Of a DNA stretch of 64,000 nucleotides, positions 1-12,915 are shown piece after piece. The notes under the pieces are model-generated. The model had not been told where the DNA came from, made no database searches, and saw nothing but the letters and a program-made list of their open reading frames with translations. The translations under genes were made by a program, and so were the position numbers. Source of the stretch: Mansonella perstans (Eukaryota; Nematoda; Chromadorea; Rhabditida; Onchocercidae). The stretch spans positions 62,001 through 126,000 of the forward strand of contig JBAMDO010000087.1 of NCBI GenBank assembly GCA_037074765.1, read 5' to 3'. Within the stretch, counting starts at the first letter, position 1; each line of letters begins with the position of its first letter.

Positions 1-142
1 TGTTTTCTTTCCCTCTCACTAGTTAAAAATTTTTAAAAGTTATCCAGGAATTTCTTTCATTCGTACGTATGAATAGTTACTTTGTTGATAATAACTGCAG
101 AAACTGTAACGCTTCATTTTAATACATAATTTCTATTTCCAG

Positions 143-3100
143 AAGAAATCTCCAGATAATGATAATTTGGTGATTTACGTTGCTACAGTTTCACAGTTGC
201 TTGATATTTATGTATATTTGCTTAAAGTAAACGCTGAAGAGCCGAATACGACAAGTGAGGAATTGGACAAAGTTGATATTGCTGCAAAACTCCATATCAG
301 CAAAGAAATGTTGGATTTGTGCTTGCAGCGAATATCCGAGTAAGTTCAGACACTAAGTCTGTTATCCTAAAACTTACACAAAAATAATTGTTAGATTTTC
401 TTAGGATTATGATGAATCACTTTTTTATTAATGATCAATTTTTTTTTGTTGGACTTTTTTTATTTTTTTGTTAACTATAGTGGTTTCTCCGTTCTAATTA
501 ATTGATTTACCGTTTCAGCGGTCCACAGTTTCAATCTTCTGTAAATGAAGAATTGAAGGCTATATTTTTTTGCTTAGCAGTCTGTTCATATGACGATCCG
601 TTTTCTTTTTCATATGTTTTTATGTTACGAGAAATAATGTAGCAGATATTATTTTCATGAAAAATTGCTATAAATTTTGTCGTTCAGGTACCAAGCTCAG
701 AAGGATTCTGCGAAAAAGAAAAACCTTACATTTGCTGAATTTATATCACATTTTGATTTGTCTAGAGCGAATTTGGCATCTTCAAATCGGGAACGATTGA
801 AAAACAAGTTGTTTCTTCATTGCTTTTTGATTTCATTAGAAAGCAGTTGAATAAATTTGTTAGCAGGGAAAGACACTGGTCAGTTTCAGGTTGGTTAAAA
901 AAACTGCTGCATTCGGCGATCTTCTTTTTGATGGCGTTTTAACGGGTCGCTGTGCGATCCAACACTTTGTAGACTATCTAGTTCCACGAATTGGCTTATC
1001 AAAAGTAAGTTTTGCATAGCTTCTGAATGGTTCATATCTCCGGATTATTTTTTATTTTTTTTTTTTTCATACTTGTTGTTCATAGTTGCTTTTTAGTCAA
1101 GGTTATTTCGTTTTCCCAACTTCACCTATGAAGATATAACGACCAGATATGCTTTAGATTGTGCTGTATTATGATGTATTCATTCCTTACTTTGTTTTAG
1201 AGTGTTAAACATCTGAATAGAGCATTTTTACTGATTGTTTGAATTTAGCATTTTTTGATTTTTTTATTAGCGTTTCTGCAGGAGGATTTTGCGGATGTTC
1301 TTTGTGCATATTGGCTGAGTCCATGTGATGAACTTGTTCATCGTTTGCCATGTGTTCTAATTCTTTGTAAACATTTGTCCGCAATTGATTCTGATGGACA
1401 GTCTTGGTTAACCAAAGTGGAGCGAAATATTCTTAACAGGTTATCGGTTTTTTAGATTAGCGTCTTTTTATCAATAGTTTTTGCAGTTTATTTACAAGTT
1501 GATAACTTATTATAATCTTATTATAATGCTACCCTTTTTATGAGCAGTTATTGAATGAAGTTAGTTGTTCATTGATAAGATCTAGCGTAATATTTCCAGC
1601 CAAGAACTTGGTGCAGCTTTGACGTTATGTTTGGTTGCGCGAGCTGTCACGCTGATCCAGAAGCATTCATCAAATAAAGTTAGAGTTTTTTTTTATATAT
1701 ATATATTGTATATTATTTTATAAATGAAAGTGCATTTCGACCGATAACCACTTAGACGTAGGGAATGAAAAAATAATGATTTAGGATAGAGTTGAGGGTA
1801 TATTAAAAAAATGATGTATGAAAGAAAATATGCTATGATGAATTTTGCGAGTGTTATACTGGTAAATGTGATATTTCAGAGTAGCAGCAGTGAACTGAAT
1901 GACGAATCGCTTCATGAGGATTGGGATGAGGTGGAATTAACGGTGGAATGGTGGGATCTGCTTCTGAGACATTTGCAATGCATGATTGTTCTTAAATCAT
2001 TGCCTGGTGACTTACGAATCTGTCTTTCAGATTTAATTAGTGGTGGTCCAGCTTATTATAGGGAACAGGTATTTCCTCTAATTTTTTAAAGTTTTTGATA
2101 AAAATTCATACAAACCTGTCAAAATTGAAACTCAGTTCAAAATATTTGTATTATAGTCATTCAAGGCCAATCATGAAAAAAAAAAAAAACATGTACGGAG
2201 ATGCCGCAGTAAGCTAAAAGTCCATGTATGAACAGTTGTAGCAATATGGACACAAAGTATGAGATGCATTTTTTGCAAGTTTTTTTTTTCAAATTTCAGA
2301 TTGGTAGATGGTCAGCGGGATTCAGTTTTGATCTGGAACGTTTTTATAATATTTTCTGTGATCCGACAGTAGTAAATCCGAAAATAAAGTGGGAAGTTAC
2401 AATTGGTGATTTGCGTAAATTGTTTCCGCTAAGTCTTTCACCTGAACTTGTCATATGTGATTGTGCCTGGGAATGTGTTAGTGCTTGGAGGCGTCATAAA
2501 GAGAAGAATGAAGCTTACAATTTGTTAGAAGTATGAATTCCATACATAGTTTTTTTGTATATTTCCTTTTCTGACGTTTTTTAACTCTTTGAATAGATTA
2601 CAAATCAGCAAATGTAGTTTTATTTTAATCAAATTTTCATCTTGATATAGATTATATTCTCTTTTGTACTTTGCTTTGCTTCACGATTATCTTTATGTAA
2701 TTTTCACTCTATTTTTTACTTATCATTTTCAACTAGATTGACTACTAATTCTTTGTCAAAATCAAACGATATTACCTTTCAGAAAGCAGTAAAATTTGTT
2801 GAGCTTTTGGGTGAAGCGGGTGTGTTGCAACATGGTATCTGTTTTATGCTATGGGATACGTTTCTTCGCCATCCCTTCCGATATATTTACGATTTTCTAA
2901 ATCGGAAATCATCGAAGTTTAAAAAACTGGAAGGTTGTCGAATGGATCTGGTAAACATTTGTTTATGGAAATTTTTGAAATTCTTTAACATGTTAGTTAT
3001 TTTGGTTAAAACAGTTTTACTGGACAAACAGAATTTCATATGTAGTTAAGCAACCTGTGCATTTTGGAACATGCATGCTTAAATGGTTCATAGCTAGCAA

Positions 3101-5522
3101 AAGATGTGACATATTCATGAAGTATGTTATGTTTATCTTTTCATGTTGTGTTATTCTTGATTCTGAAAAGATGGAAAAGTCTCATACGAATGTGTATCTG
3201 TATGTTAGATCCTTTCGTACTTAACTGTAAAGTTTAACTATTTATGCTGTAGTCGTCTAAGTGATTTTAATGTAATTAAATTCCATAAAAGCCTTTTTGA
3301 AAAATGCTGTGTATTTCAGGAGCATTTCCCTTCTTGCTGCACGAAAGTTCTGCGATTATTACGGAATTCTATAAAGTTTGCAGAAGCAGGAAATGGGAAT
3401 AAAGATTCGTCGGGTGTTTCGACTGGCTATAATTTATTCGAAGACTTTATTGAAGCACTGTTTGAATTTCAATTTCATAAGCAAACAAAACCAAAGTGTG
3501 TTTTTCTTCTTTGATGTCATCATACATAATTCAGTTTTATCAAATGAACAAATTACGATTCTCGTTCTGACAGCTAATGTCTAATAAATAGTCAAAGGGA
3601 AAAAGAGAAAGTTCTTGATGCCATCCATCTTTTAACATATTAGATTTACCCATGTTGGGACTTTTGCCCATATCATAAATATCTGTAAGGTGCTATTTTG
3701 GATGCTGGATGGTGTTTGCGTTAGGCCAGTTTTTTCTACTAATAAATGGACAGAATTGCGTTAAGGTAACATGAGTAATATCACACAAATTATCTCCGTA
3801 TGCATGTTTATCCCTTTTCATTCATTCTCAATAAATTTATTGTCGAATGACCATATCAAAATTGTCTGAGCTGAATCTTTTAATACTAAGTAAATGTTTA
3901 AACCCGCTAACATAATAAAAAAAAACTGTATAATTCGAAATATCATGAACATTATTTTTACTCTTTTGATTGTTTTTTAGAAAACCGTTAAGTCTTATGG
4001 CTGGACTTCAAAAATCGGTGAATTATTCGCTTGTTTGTCATCATCATACTCTTTCGATGGTGATTGAGCTGCAAGTACGTTTATTTAAAAAGTTTTAATG
4101 AGTGATAATGAAATTGTGGAAGCTTGCTTATTCATAGTGATGAAACTGAATGACTTCAACTGCATATTTTACTCCAACTTATTTAGTTGTGACACTTGAG
4201 TAATAGAGAATGTATGATTTTGTTGTTTTTAGAATTTTCAAAGGCAAACGATCTTTGAAAGAATTAGCTTTTTCAAAAAACCAAATAATATACTGTTTCC
4301 TTAATTCATCGAAATAACTTGACCTAATCAATGAGAAAGGAGTAGTTGTATAATCGCTGAAATTTAAAAATTTAAGTTATGCAATCTATAGGTTGTCTTG
4401 GAAGAATGGCCTCCAGGGCCAAAATATCTGTTCGATTCAGTTGGCGAACGGGCATTTTTCGAATCATTTTATTCTCATCCTTTGATTCCGATGGAAAGTG
4501 TTACGGTGAGTGTCCGGGAAAAGCGGATGGATTTCCTGAAGAAATGTGTCTCGCACAATGGTTCTCCAGAATTTACCCGCGACCTACGTTTTCATATTTA
4601 TGATTTGGCTAATGATTGGGCGCTTAATGCTGATGAAATCAAGAGCACGGTACAGTTTCAAGGTTTCCAATTGTCCGGAAGGGCACAGTTCCGACCGCGC
4701 ATTTGAAAAATGTCATTCCAGAATTATTCGTAACCGAAATTGCAAAATTGGTTTTCATTTACTGAAAAATTTTTTCAAATAGTTTTTTCTCTTTGAAAAG
4801 AAATAACCGCATGATTTTCAAAAGATTTCTGCGGTTTCAGGAAGTTATTATTTTGTTCCAAAAAGGCCTCGACAGCGAAGCGAGGAACGTTTTGAGGGTG
4901 ATGGAAAATATGGAACTTCTGCCTTACGAGCTATTTGATATAGCTGTTGCGCGTATCCGAAAATGGTTCGATACAAACGAAAAAGAGGATTTGATGATGC
5001 GTAGTCTAAGAATGTCATGTATGAATGATGGGTATGATTTCGAGAACAAATAATTTAATCCTATTATGCAAAATTTTTACCGATAATTTATTTGTTTGAA
5101 GTTGCTATAAAACAGTGATTTAAAATGGTAATTTCTTTATTATGCTCGATGAAACATGAATTAACAATGACATCATGTAGGACAGAGAACAGAAATTGTG
5201 GTCGTGAAGGTTCAAATTTAGATTGAAAATGCATACCAAAAAATAATCTTTTACCATGTCCAGGCTTACCTACACCAGCTCAATATTTGGAAGTTTGAAG
5301 AACCTTTCCTTGAAATTCAAATTTATATTTGAAAAAATTTTTAGGATGATGAAATGTATTCGTGAGTCGAAAATGGAAGTTGTCCTGGTTCCGCCGGATG
5401 ATATCAACCAACTCATGCGTCAAGTAAGAATATGTTTGGATCGTGTGGAGCCGAACGATCAATCAGTTAGAATTGATCGCTTTGCTCGTGATTTTGAAAA
5501 ACTTATTACAGTGATTCAATAA
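143..5522 (+). CDS. RAB3GAP2: Rab3 GTPase-activating protein non-catalytic subunit, C-terminal part (5' end outside window)
   Basis: Regulatory subunit of the Rab3GAP complex, which acts with RAB3GAP1 on Rab3 GTP hydrolysis and Rab18 exchange at synaptic vesicles and the ER. Exons read: 143-339, 689-807, 890-1004, 1282-1439, 1600-1678, 1880-2068, 2300-2530, 2783-2950, 3320-3495, 3981-4074, 4392-4649, 4841-5031, then a terminal exon ending at TAA 5520-5522. All joins up to 5031 keep frame. The segment encoded at 2783-2950 (QHGICFMLWDTF) matches the family's QNGIALMMWNTF region, and exon 3981-4074 carries the matching YSLVCHHHTLSMV stretch. The exon at 4392 reads EEWPPGPKYLFDSVGERAFF. The N-terminal beta-propeller half must lie upstream of base 1. 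The last junction is unresolved: the exon at 5031 ends in phase 2, and either one exon from 5264 or extra small exons (for example 5181-5209 and 5264-5292) could lead into the final frame. Family assignment is firm; the 3' exon structure is not. Confidence 0.88.
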
Positions 5523-7013
5523 CAATATCCTTATTCATTATTTGCACAGATGTCATCTGTATGCTGCTCTCTTATCCATTGTGAAAAAAAAAAAAAATCA
5601 GTTGAATAGAATTGAATAATTTTTCATTACTGATTCCAAATAGAAATTTGATATCTGTGTGTTCTGTTATGAGCATTTTTATGGCAATTATCAAAAAAAA
5701 AAAAAAAAAAATATTGAAATTTTGCAAATTATCCAAAAACGGCTAACTTTATTTAACATTCCGAAAAATTTCCCGAATTCATAAATTTTTAAAGTTTATT
5801 GATTTATTATTTATGCATAGGTTAGTGCGAATTTTAGTGCTGCTAAAAAAAATATGCATGATGTATTTCAATAATTGAGCAGTTTTTTGTTCAGCACTCG
5901 CTGTGATAAGTGAGAGAGTATGAAATTCATCGTGTGCAAATAAAACAGAACTGCAATAATCTGATTTCTGTTTTAAATTCAGCCAGAAAATAGCTGAAAT
6001 TTTTGAAATAATTTTAAAAAATTGAAATATGAGTTTTATTTTGTTTATTGTATACAATTTGCTGAATTCTTTCATTAATTTTAACTTTTGCTGTAAATCA
6101 TTGTATCTGTGATGCATTATTTTTACGGGTTTTTTTTTTTGTTGTGGAAAATTATCATTGTTTTTGCAGTAAATGTGTTGTTTTGTTGTAAATATTTGTT
6201 GAGTGTGAAAGGAAAGGAAATCATAAGAAAAGATCGGCGCAATAGAAAGTTGTAATTTTCGATTATCATATAAGCGTTAGGGTTTCAATTTTAAGATTGC
6301 ATGAAAAATGTGCCTGAAAATTTTTGTAGCCAAATGATTGTTGTAGCCATGTATTATCTATGCTAAGTTTTTCTGGAATACGAAATTTCGCATTTTTGAT
6401 TATTCCAATAATTTAATGTTTGCTTACTATTTGCTGTATAATTTTGATAATGATTGTATTTGGTACATATCATCAAAGTAAATTATTGCTTTTACATACC
6501 TATCATACATGTAACATTAGGTTATTCGATCTATTTGTCATTTCTATATTTTATATGATGAGAAATTTTTTAAATTCATAATTTCAAAATTTTTAGGACT
6601 TGTTTTTTTTAACCTAAACTAATTGTGAGTCTAACTCCTAATAAAGTTAATAATGATAAGATTGATGATGAATGATTCAATTGCTAGAATTATTTGACAT
6701 TTCATAAAATATTTGATTAACTGATATATCAATTTTTATGTAAAAGAATTTGTAAATTCGTTTAGGAATAATTCTCTTTGATTAGATAGTTATATTTTAC
6801 ATTGATGGTTGTTTTTTATAGTTATTTTATGGTTATTTTTTATAGTCATTTTATGGTTATTTTTTTTACACTTCTCATATTCGATTCTTTCTTCATTAGT
6901 TGATAATTTATTAATTTGGGATTCATTATTTATTGTATAATTTTACTTGTTTTTTATTTCATCTCTCACAAATAGTCATAGATTTTACATTTTTATATCA
7001 TTCCAAATTTTGA

Positions 7014-7039
7014 AGGTCATCGAAGGTCATCGAAGGTCA
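7014..7039 (+). repeat. Triple AGGTCA direct repeat with 4-base spacers
   Basis: AGGTCA occurs at 7014-7019, 7024-7029 and 7034-7039, separated each time by TCGA, so the unit is an exact 10-base tandem repeat. AGGTCA is the consensus half-site of many nuclear receptors, and a 4-base spacer is the DR4 arrangement. Whether it binds a receptor is inference; a short tandem duplication would look the same. Confidence 0.5.
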
Positions 7040-7410
7040 CTACTTCTAATGGAAGTTGTGATAAATCATTTATATCTGTCCTAACTTCTTTATTCATTCA
7101 TACATCTTTTTTATTTATTATCTCTTATTGTTTCTTATCTTTTTTTCTATAATATTTCTTTAATACCTTTCATACTTTTCCCATCATTCATTGAGAATTC
7201 TTTTAAAGAAATTAATTTCAAATTCATTTTTGATTAAAGTCCAATTTAAATTTCTTATTTATATTGGAATAAACATCAATAATAAATAAATTTAATTTGA
7301 AAATAAATTTTATTTAAAACATTTTATTACTTTTCACATTACATCATCTCCCGCCTTTTAGTTGCTCTTAGCTTATTGATTAGTTGGTTTAACTTGGGAT
7401 GTATCTATAT

Positions 7411-7580
7411 GCATGTATGTGTATGTATGTATGTATGTATGCATGTATGTATGTATGTATGTATGTATGCATGTATGTATGTATGTATGTATGTATGTAT
7501 GCATGTATGTATGTATGCATGTATGTATGTATGTATGTATGTATGTATGTATGTATGTATGTATGTATGTATGTATGTAT
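7411..7580. repeat. (ATGT)n microsatellite
   Basis: Roughly 170 bases of uninterrupted tetranucleotide ATGT/GTAT repeat, with occasional GCAT variants (near 7411, 7441, 7469, 7501, 7517). Because 4 is not a multiple of 3, it stays open in several frames on both strands, giving spurious Cys-Met-Tyr-Val or His-Thr-Tyr-Ile frames that are not genes. Confidence 0.95.
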
Positions 7581-7904
7581 ACGTGCATATGTGTAAGTCT
7601 ATATGTTTATGTGTTGTTTGTCGCCTATAAAGTGTTAAGGCTGGTAGTAGTGAAGTAGTGAAGTTAACTAATACAGGCCGTAGTTGATGAAACTAAACAA
7701 CAAGCCATTATTTATTTTTGCATAGATGCACGTACTTTAAATAGATGCACGTAAAGCATCTCAATTTCAAGCTTTTTTCAATAATCCTTAAACAATTGCT
7801 ATCAGCTAGCCTATCTATCCATTCTATCTATAGTTAGGCTTTTAACGATTACGACAAATTTCAATTTTTGTGAATATTTCTAATTCACTAATTCTTTCAA
7901 TCTC

Positions 7905-7946
7905 TCTCTCTTTCTCTCCGTCCCTCTCTCTCTCTCTCTCTCTCTC
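7905..7946. repeat. CT-rich simple repeat
   Basis: A run of TC dinucleotides with a few interruptions (TCTCTCTCTTTCTCTCCG followed by more CT units). Simple-sequence DNA in the spacer with no sign of coding. Confidence 0.8.
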
Positions 7947-10142
7947 CTTCCATCTATTTCTTCCTCTTTATTTTTAGCTTAATTTTCTTTATAACACTTT
8001 GTTGAACAACTAAATTATAATTATTTTTAATTAAATTATTATTAAATTAGAGAATATTTGTTTGTTTTTTAAAACTTAACTTAGAAGAAATTATAGGATG
8101 AATGTAAAATTAAGGATGAAATTAGTTATTTTTTGTCTTAATTTAAACTAAATTTGTAAAAATTTTTTTAATTTTCTTTTATAAGTATCTTTTTTAAGTT
8201 TACTTTAAAATTTCGAAAATGATAAAATGAAAACTAAAAGCAAAATTTGTGTTATCAAAAATGAATTTAAGTTAACTTTTTTAAAATTTCAAAAAAAAAA
8301 ATGATAATATGAAGAAAGATAACATAATTCATTTTGCTTAGACTTTAAATCTAATAGTAAGTGATTATTGATGAAAAACTTAGCAGATGGTGAAATTGAT
8401 AGGAAGAAAAGATTGAAAGAAATGAAATGTTTTATTTTTTTCTCTTTTCATATATTTCTTCTTATCTCACCGCTCATCATATTTTTCACTATGATGTGTT
8501 GTTGTTATCTGCTTAATGACAACTTATCATTTCTTCCAAGTTCTTTATTTCACTATCATGTGTTGTGTAAATATGTTTTACATTCATTCTCTTAATCGTA
8601 TCAGTCATTTCAAATCTTCTAATTAAAAACTAACTAATTACAAATTAATTTCTTTTTTTTGTATAAAAGTGATATGTTTAACTTTCGGTTTCAATGAATA
8701 TTTTTTTAGAGAAATATTTTTTATTTACTTTAATGATTTTTTTTTTTTTGAAAGAATATAAAAAGATTATTAATGAAGTAATTTTTAATTACGCTGTTAA
8801 AAGCTGTTAAAGCAATAGCTTATTTAGTTATGGTTCAATCTCTTTATATTTATTGATAAGCGTATTTTAGTGAAATTTGATCTATTTTTTTTTTATAGAG
8901 AAAGAGAAAGGAAGCATTAAAGCAATATGATATAAATACTAAAGTATAAAATATCATTAGAATAGTTACTAATAAATTATTCGATAGTTTTATTGTAGCA
9001 CATTTTCATCTTCCTTTTTTAAGTAATTTGTTCATTGAAATGATGATTCGTCTTCTTTTTTTAAATTTCAAACGATTATCAAGGACAAAAAGCCTTTTCT
9101 AAATTTATTCTTTTTCTTCAATGACGTTTTGACAACACTAACAATGATATGTCTTCTTTCAACTTACAAATAATTAAGCCATATAAATGCTAAATAACAA
9201 TTGAGTACCACTCTTAATATCAATGATTATCTGTGTAATTTTAGTGCAATGTTTCAGGATTCGAGTTAAATATTTCTTACTTGTGTATGTGTATCCTATG
9301 AAATAGCAAATCATCGTTTTGCTATTATCGTTTCCTTTTTGTCAAATTTTTTTTTTTATTACCTTATAATATTTAAATTTTTTTAGTTTTTTGAAGTAGT
9401 TTTTTGATTTACAATTTGCTATGAAGATTGATCAATTACTTAGAAGGAATGATAGGAAGCATTTAATTTCAAAATTTATTTCATTAATTTGTGATTAAAT
9501 GCATATATCTCAATGTCTGCATATTTGGTCTGTTTATTTCTGTGTGTGTGTGTTTGATTTATAGAATTTATAAACTGACAAAATTCGTTCATCCCAACAA
9601 AAATTTCCAATACCGCAAATCATTTTCAATGGTAAAGATGTACTTAAGCTATTTGTTTGATAAAATGATTACGTACGTTTCTTGTTATTACTTATAATCC
9701 TATCATTATCGAGAAATTTTTTGTGCTTTTTCTCGTAAATTTTAAAGAAATTCTTGATAATTTATTATCAGTATGTTTTAATCATTAATATTAGTAGTTA
9801 AATAGAAATTTCATGTTTTTTTCAATTTTTTCAATGTTTGCAAAATTATTTCGTAAAATATTTATTAGATATTTGCAAAAGGGTTTTGAAAATAAGCATT
9901 TTTTACGCATATATGAGTAAATATTAAATTACTTAACTACATTGTTCATAGCAACCTGTGCTTGTTGGTTAGTAGCGATTTGCGACAATTTTATAATTTA
10001 ATACTGACAATATCGATTATTTACTAGCATGCATTATTTTTTCATCTGTCACGAATCTTTGCTTTCCATTTTTCATAACAAATAAACTTTTGAAGTTTTT
10101 ATTAGGATAAATTGCAATTAAAATTCTGCAAAGTGCACGAAG

Positions 10143-12915
10143 ATGTCACTTCCACCTGCGATTGATAAATTATTCCAAGATGTGGATAAGAAACTGCATG
10201 AGGACAATGCTGTGACGAATTTGTTGGCACAAGTTGAAGCGAAGGCAAAAATTAAACGATTACATCTCGTACTTGGTTAGTATATATACATATTTGAATG
10301 AAAGTTTGTTATTAAAAAAAGTTTATTTTTCATTTAATAATATTTTGTTACCAATTTATGATTTGAAATGACTGTTAGAATATGTTTTGTTTCAATTTCT
10401 TCTTGCACCTGCTAATAAAAAATTCCATTTCCAAATCCTAATTTTTGTATTTTTCCAAATTTAAAAAAAAAATTCAAAATTGAAATTCCAAATTTTTCAA
10501 CATTCAAAATGCTAGAAACTAATCGAGTTATCTTTATTTAAACATGATTTGTATCAAAAAATAATTTATCTCTAGGTTTTGTTGGAATCCACGCTCTATA
10601 TTTGATATTTGGTTCTTTCGCTGAACTTTTATGCGATATCATTGGCTTTGTTTATCCTGCCTACATCTCGTAAGTTTATCTGTTTGTTATCATTTTCATT
10701 TATGAATGAATATGATTAAAAAGTGAAATAGCAGTGAAATGATGAAGTGAAATAATTGTTAGTGACCGAAGCCGGTTTTGCTGAAATAATCCTGTTATCA
10801 GCTCCTATTATTGACATGATTGGATATAAACTTTATATTAATTGACGGAAAAAAATGCATCTCGTCAAATATTCTTGTTTGATCTACTGTTGATGGAGGT
10901 TATCAGGAACTCTAGTCATTTAGTTTTCTTGACTCAACGATGTTTGTCTTTTTAGCTTTTTCAAAATTACATTTGTTGCATTTACTTATTCGTTTTGTAA
11001 GAAGGAAAATGATGCAGAGGAATTAAACGGAGGTGTTTGTTCGATAATTTTTGGTAGTCTTGTGATAGCTTAAAAAAAGGTGAACAAGTGAATGTGATCA
11101 AGATTTGGCTTAGGAATCGAAAAGAGTTAATAAAAAAAGTGAGATGTGGGTAAGATTTTTAGGAATGGTTTTCACATTCAACAAAACAGAAATATGCAAA
11201 TCGAAAACAAGCAACATATGCATGACTTGACAATTATAGCGATAGTTGAAGCTAGTATTGGAACCGAAACGTTTTTCAAACAACATGTCATGTGACCTTT
11301 AATGCAACAGATTTGCCCAAAGTCTGGGACCAATGTTGAGTATTTTTTCCCACAAGTATATAAAGGTATAATTTTTTAGAATCAGATCAATCGAAACTTT
11401 TAATATGGATGATGGCGCGCAGTGGTTAACCTATTGGGTTATCTTTACATTATTTCACATCGCAGAATATTTTTCGGGAAATTTCTCAACATATTTTTCG
11501 CTCTATTGGCTGCTGAAGGTATGTTTATGATTTCAGTATTTAGGATACAGAAAATTATTTTCCAATACTGTTTCTTTCTCGTATAAGCTTTTTTTTATGG
11601 GAATAGATATCAGATAAGAAGTGCATTTAAGAAAAATGAAAAACACGACGAAGACTACCAAAATATTCATTTGAAAAAAGCTAATGCCAACTAGTAACCA
11701 TTGGACTGTTTGTAAAGGCTATTTGTGGTGGATAGAGTAAACTATCAAATATTCTAGGAGGAGGGGATGAACTTTCTAATATTATTTACTAAGTTAGTGC
11801 CGGTACTTTTGCCAGCTTGTTCTTAAAGTATGAATGAAAATTAATAATATAGAAATAAGCATAATAAGGTAAAGATCTATTCTCTATTAAATTAATATAT
11901 ATTTCTGGTCAGTATTCTTTTGCATATGATTGCTGTAATTAGGTTAAAATTAGAATAGCTATTTTTCGTTGTAGTGGAGCAAAAAACATGAATTTCTAGA
12001 ATGTTTTATTTCCAAATTGTATTTCTGATACGATATCGTGATGCTGGAGCGGCTTTTTAGATTGAAAAAGTTTTTTTTCTTCGTTTTATTTTCAAACCAA
12101 TTAAAATAGAACAGATATTTTCTTGATTACAGTGCATCTTCCTGTTGTATTTGTATTTGCCAATGACAAGAGGTGCGCAGAAAATTTACTACCGTTTCAT
12201 ACAGTCGCTAGTGCAGAAACATCAGTTAGCTCTCGGGAAACAAATGGGTCATGCGGCCGAAAAATTGACAGATAAACTTGATGGTCTGCACTTTTGCATT
12301 TATTCAATAATACTTTCATCTTTTTACCTTTTTTTTTTTAGAAATAAATTAAAAGTAAAAGAATGGAACTGAAATAAGAAAATGTTTTTGAATCATTTAA
12401 AGTAATATAGTAAGGTGCTAGTTTTCAAAATGAAAAGATTTTTGGAAAATACGGGAAATCGGGGAGATCGGATTATGATAACATAACTGTAATCATAGTA
12501 GCAGCTGCTTCAATGACTCTTCCGCAAGTGGTTGCAGTGGTAGTGCCAGCTACTACTCATTAATTTGCTCGTCGTGGGACCGTTTTGTTGACTGGAAAAG
12601 GAAAGGAAGAAGTGGAATAAGTTATGCAGTATTTTCTAATAGTGTGTCCATGTTATAGTGTGTTGAAAACAGTATATTAAGCATCGTGGAAGGATTTTCG
12701 AGTAGGGAAGAACCTAAAAAATCAAGCAGAGTTATCTGAAAATTGGACGAAAGTGACTAAAGTTGAAATTTAAAAAAAAAGATAAAAAGGAAAAATAATA
12801 GGTTTTAATGACAATTTCAAGGAAAATTTCCTCAATATAGAAAATTAATGTAGAAAATAAATCTCATTTTTCAGCAGTACGTCACGAATTTGAAATGCAC
12901 GTGAAACCGAATTAA
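10143..12915 (+). CDS. yop-1: REEP5/6 (YOP1/DP1/HVA22 family) ER membrane-shaping protein
   Basis: Predicted ER tubule-shaping protein of the TB2/DP1/HVA22 family. Five exons: 10143-10275, 10576-10669, 11380-11518, 12133-12283, 12875-12915. They total 558 coding bases, giving 185 residues, the usual REEP5/6 size. The start ATG at 10143 begins MSLPPAIDKLFQDVD. Exon 2 supplies a long hydrophobic hairpin (LYLIFGSFAELLCDIIGFVY). Exon 3 has the family signature around WLTYWVIFTLFHIAEYF. Exon 4 has LYLYLPMTRGAQKIYYRF, the conserved region that follows the second hydrophobic hairpin. The short last exon was found by phase: the previous exon ends in phase 1 and the acceptor at 12873-12874 gives 13 in-frame codons to TAA. 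A likely AATAAA lies at 12926-12931, only 11 bases past the stop. Family membership is clear; the exact paralogue is inferred from length. Confidence 0.93.

Larger units (their letters stand above)
5523..10142. other. Long AT-rich intergenic spacer
   Basis: About 4.6 kb between RAB3GAP2 and the REEP gene. It is strongly AT-rich with many A and T runs. Apart from the AGGTCA triplet (7014-7039), the ATGT microsatellite (7411-7580) and a CT-rich tract near 7905-7946, I see no gene. The longest open frame (minus, 5779-6117) has low-complexity AT-driven composition and no recognisable motif. Confidence 0.6.

Noticed and set aside
5779..6117. 112-codon minus-strand open frame in the first spacer
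   Set aside because: Composition is what AT-rich DNA gives (Lys, Ile, Asn, Phe, Leu); no motif, no supporting exons and no recognisable family.
7373..7658. Several open frames on both strands over the ATGT repeat (Cys-Met-Tyr-Val and His-Thr-Tyr-Ile periodic products)
   Set aside because: They are produced by the tetranucleotide microsatellite itself and have no homology or splice context.
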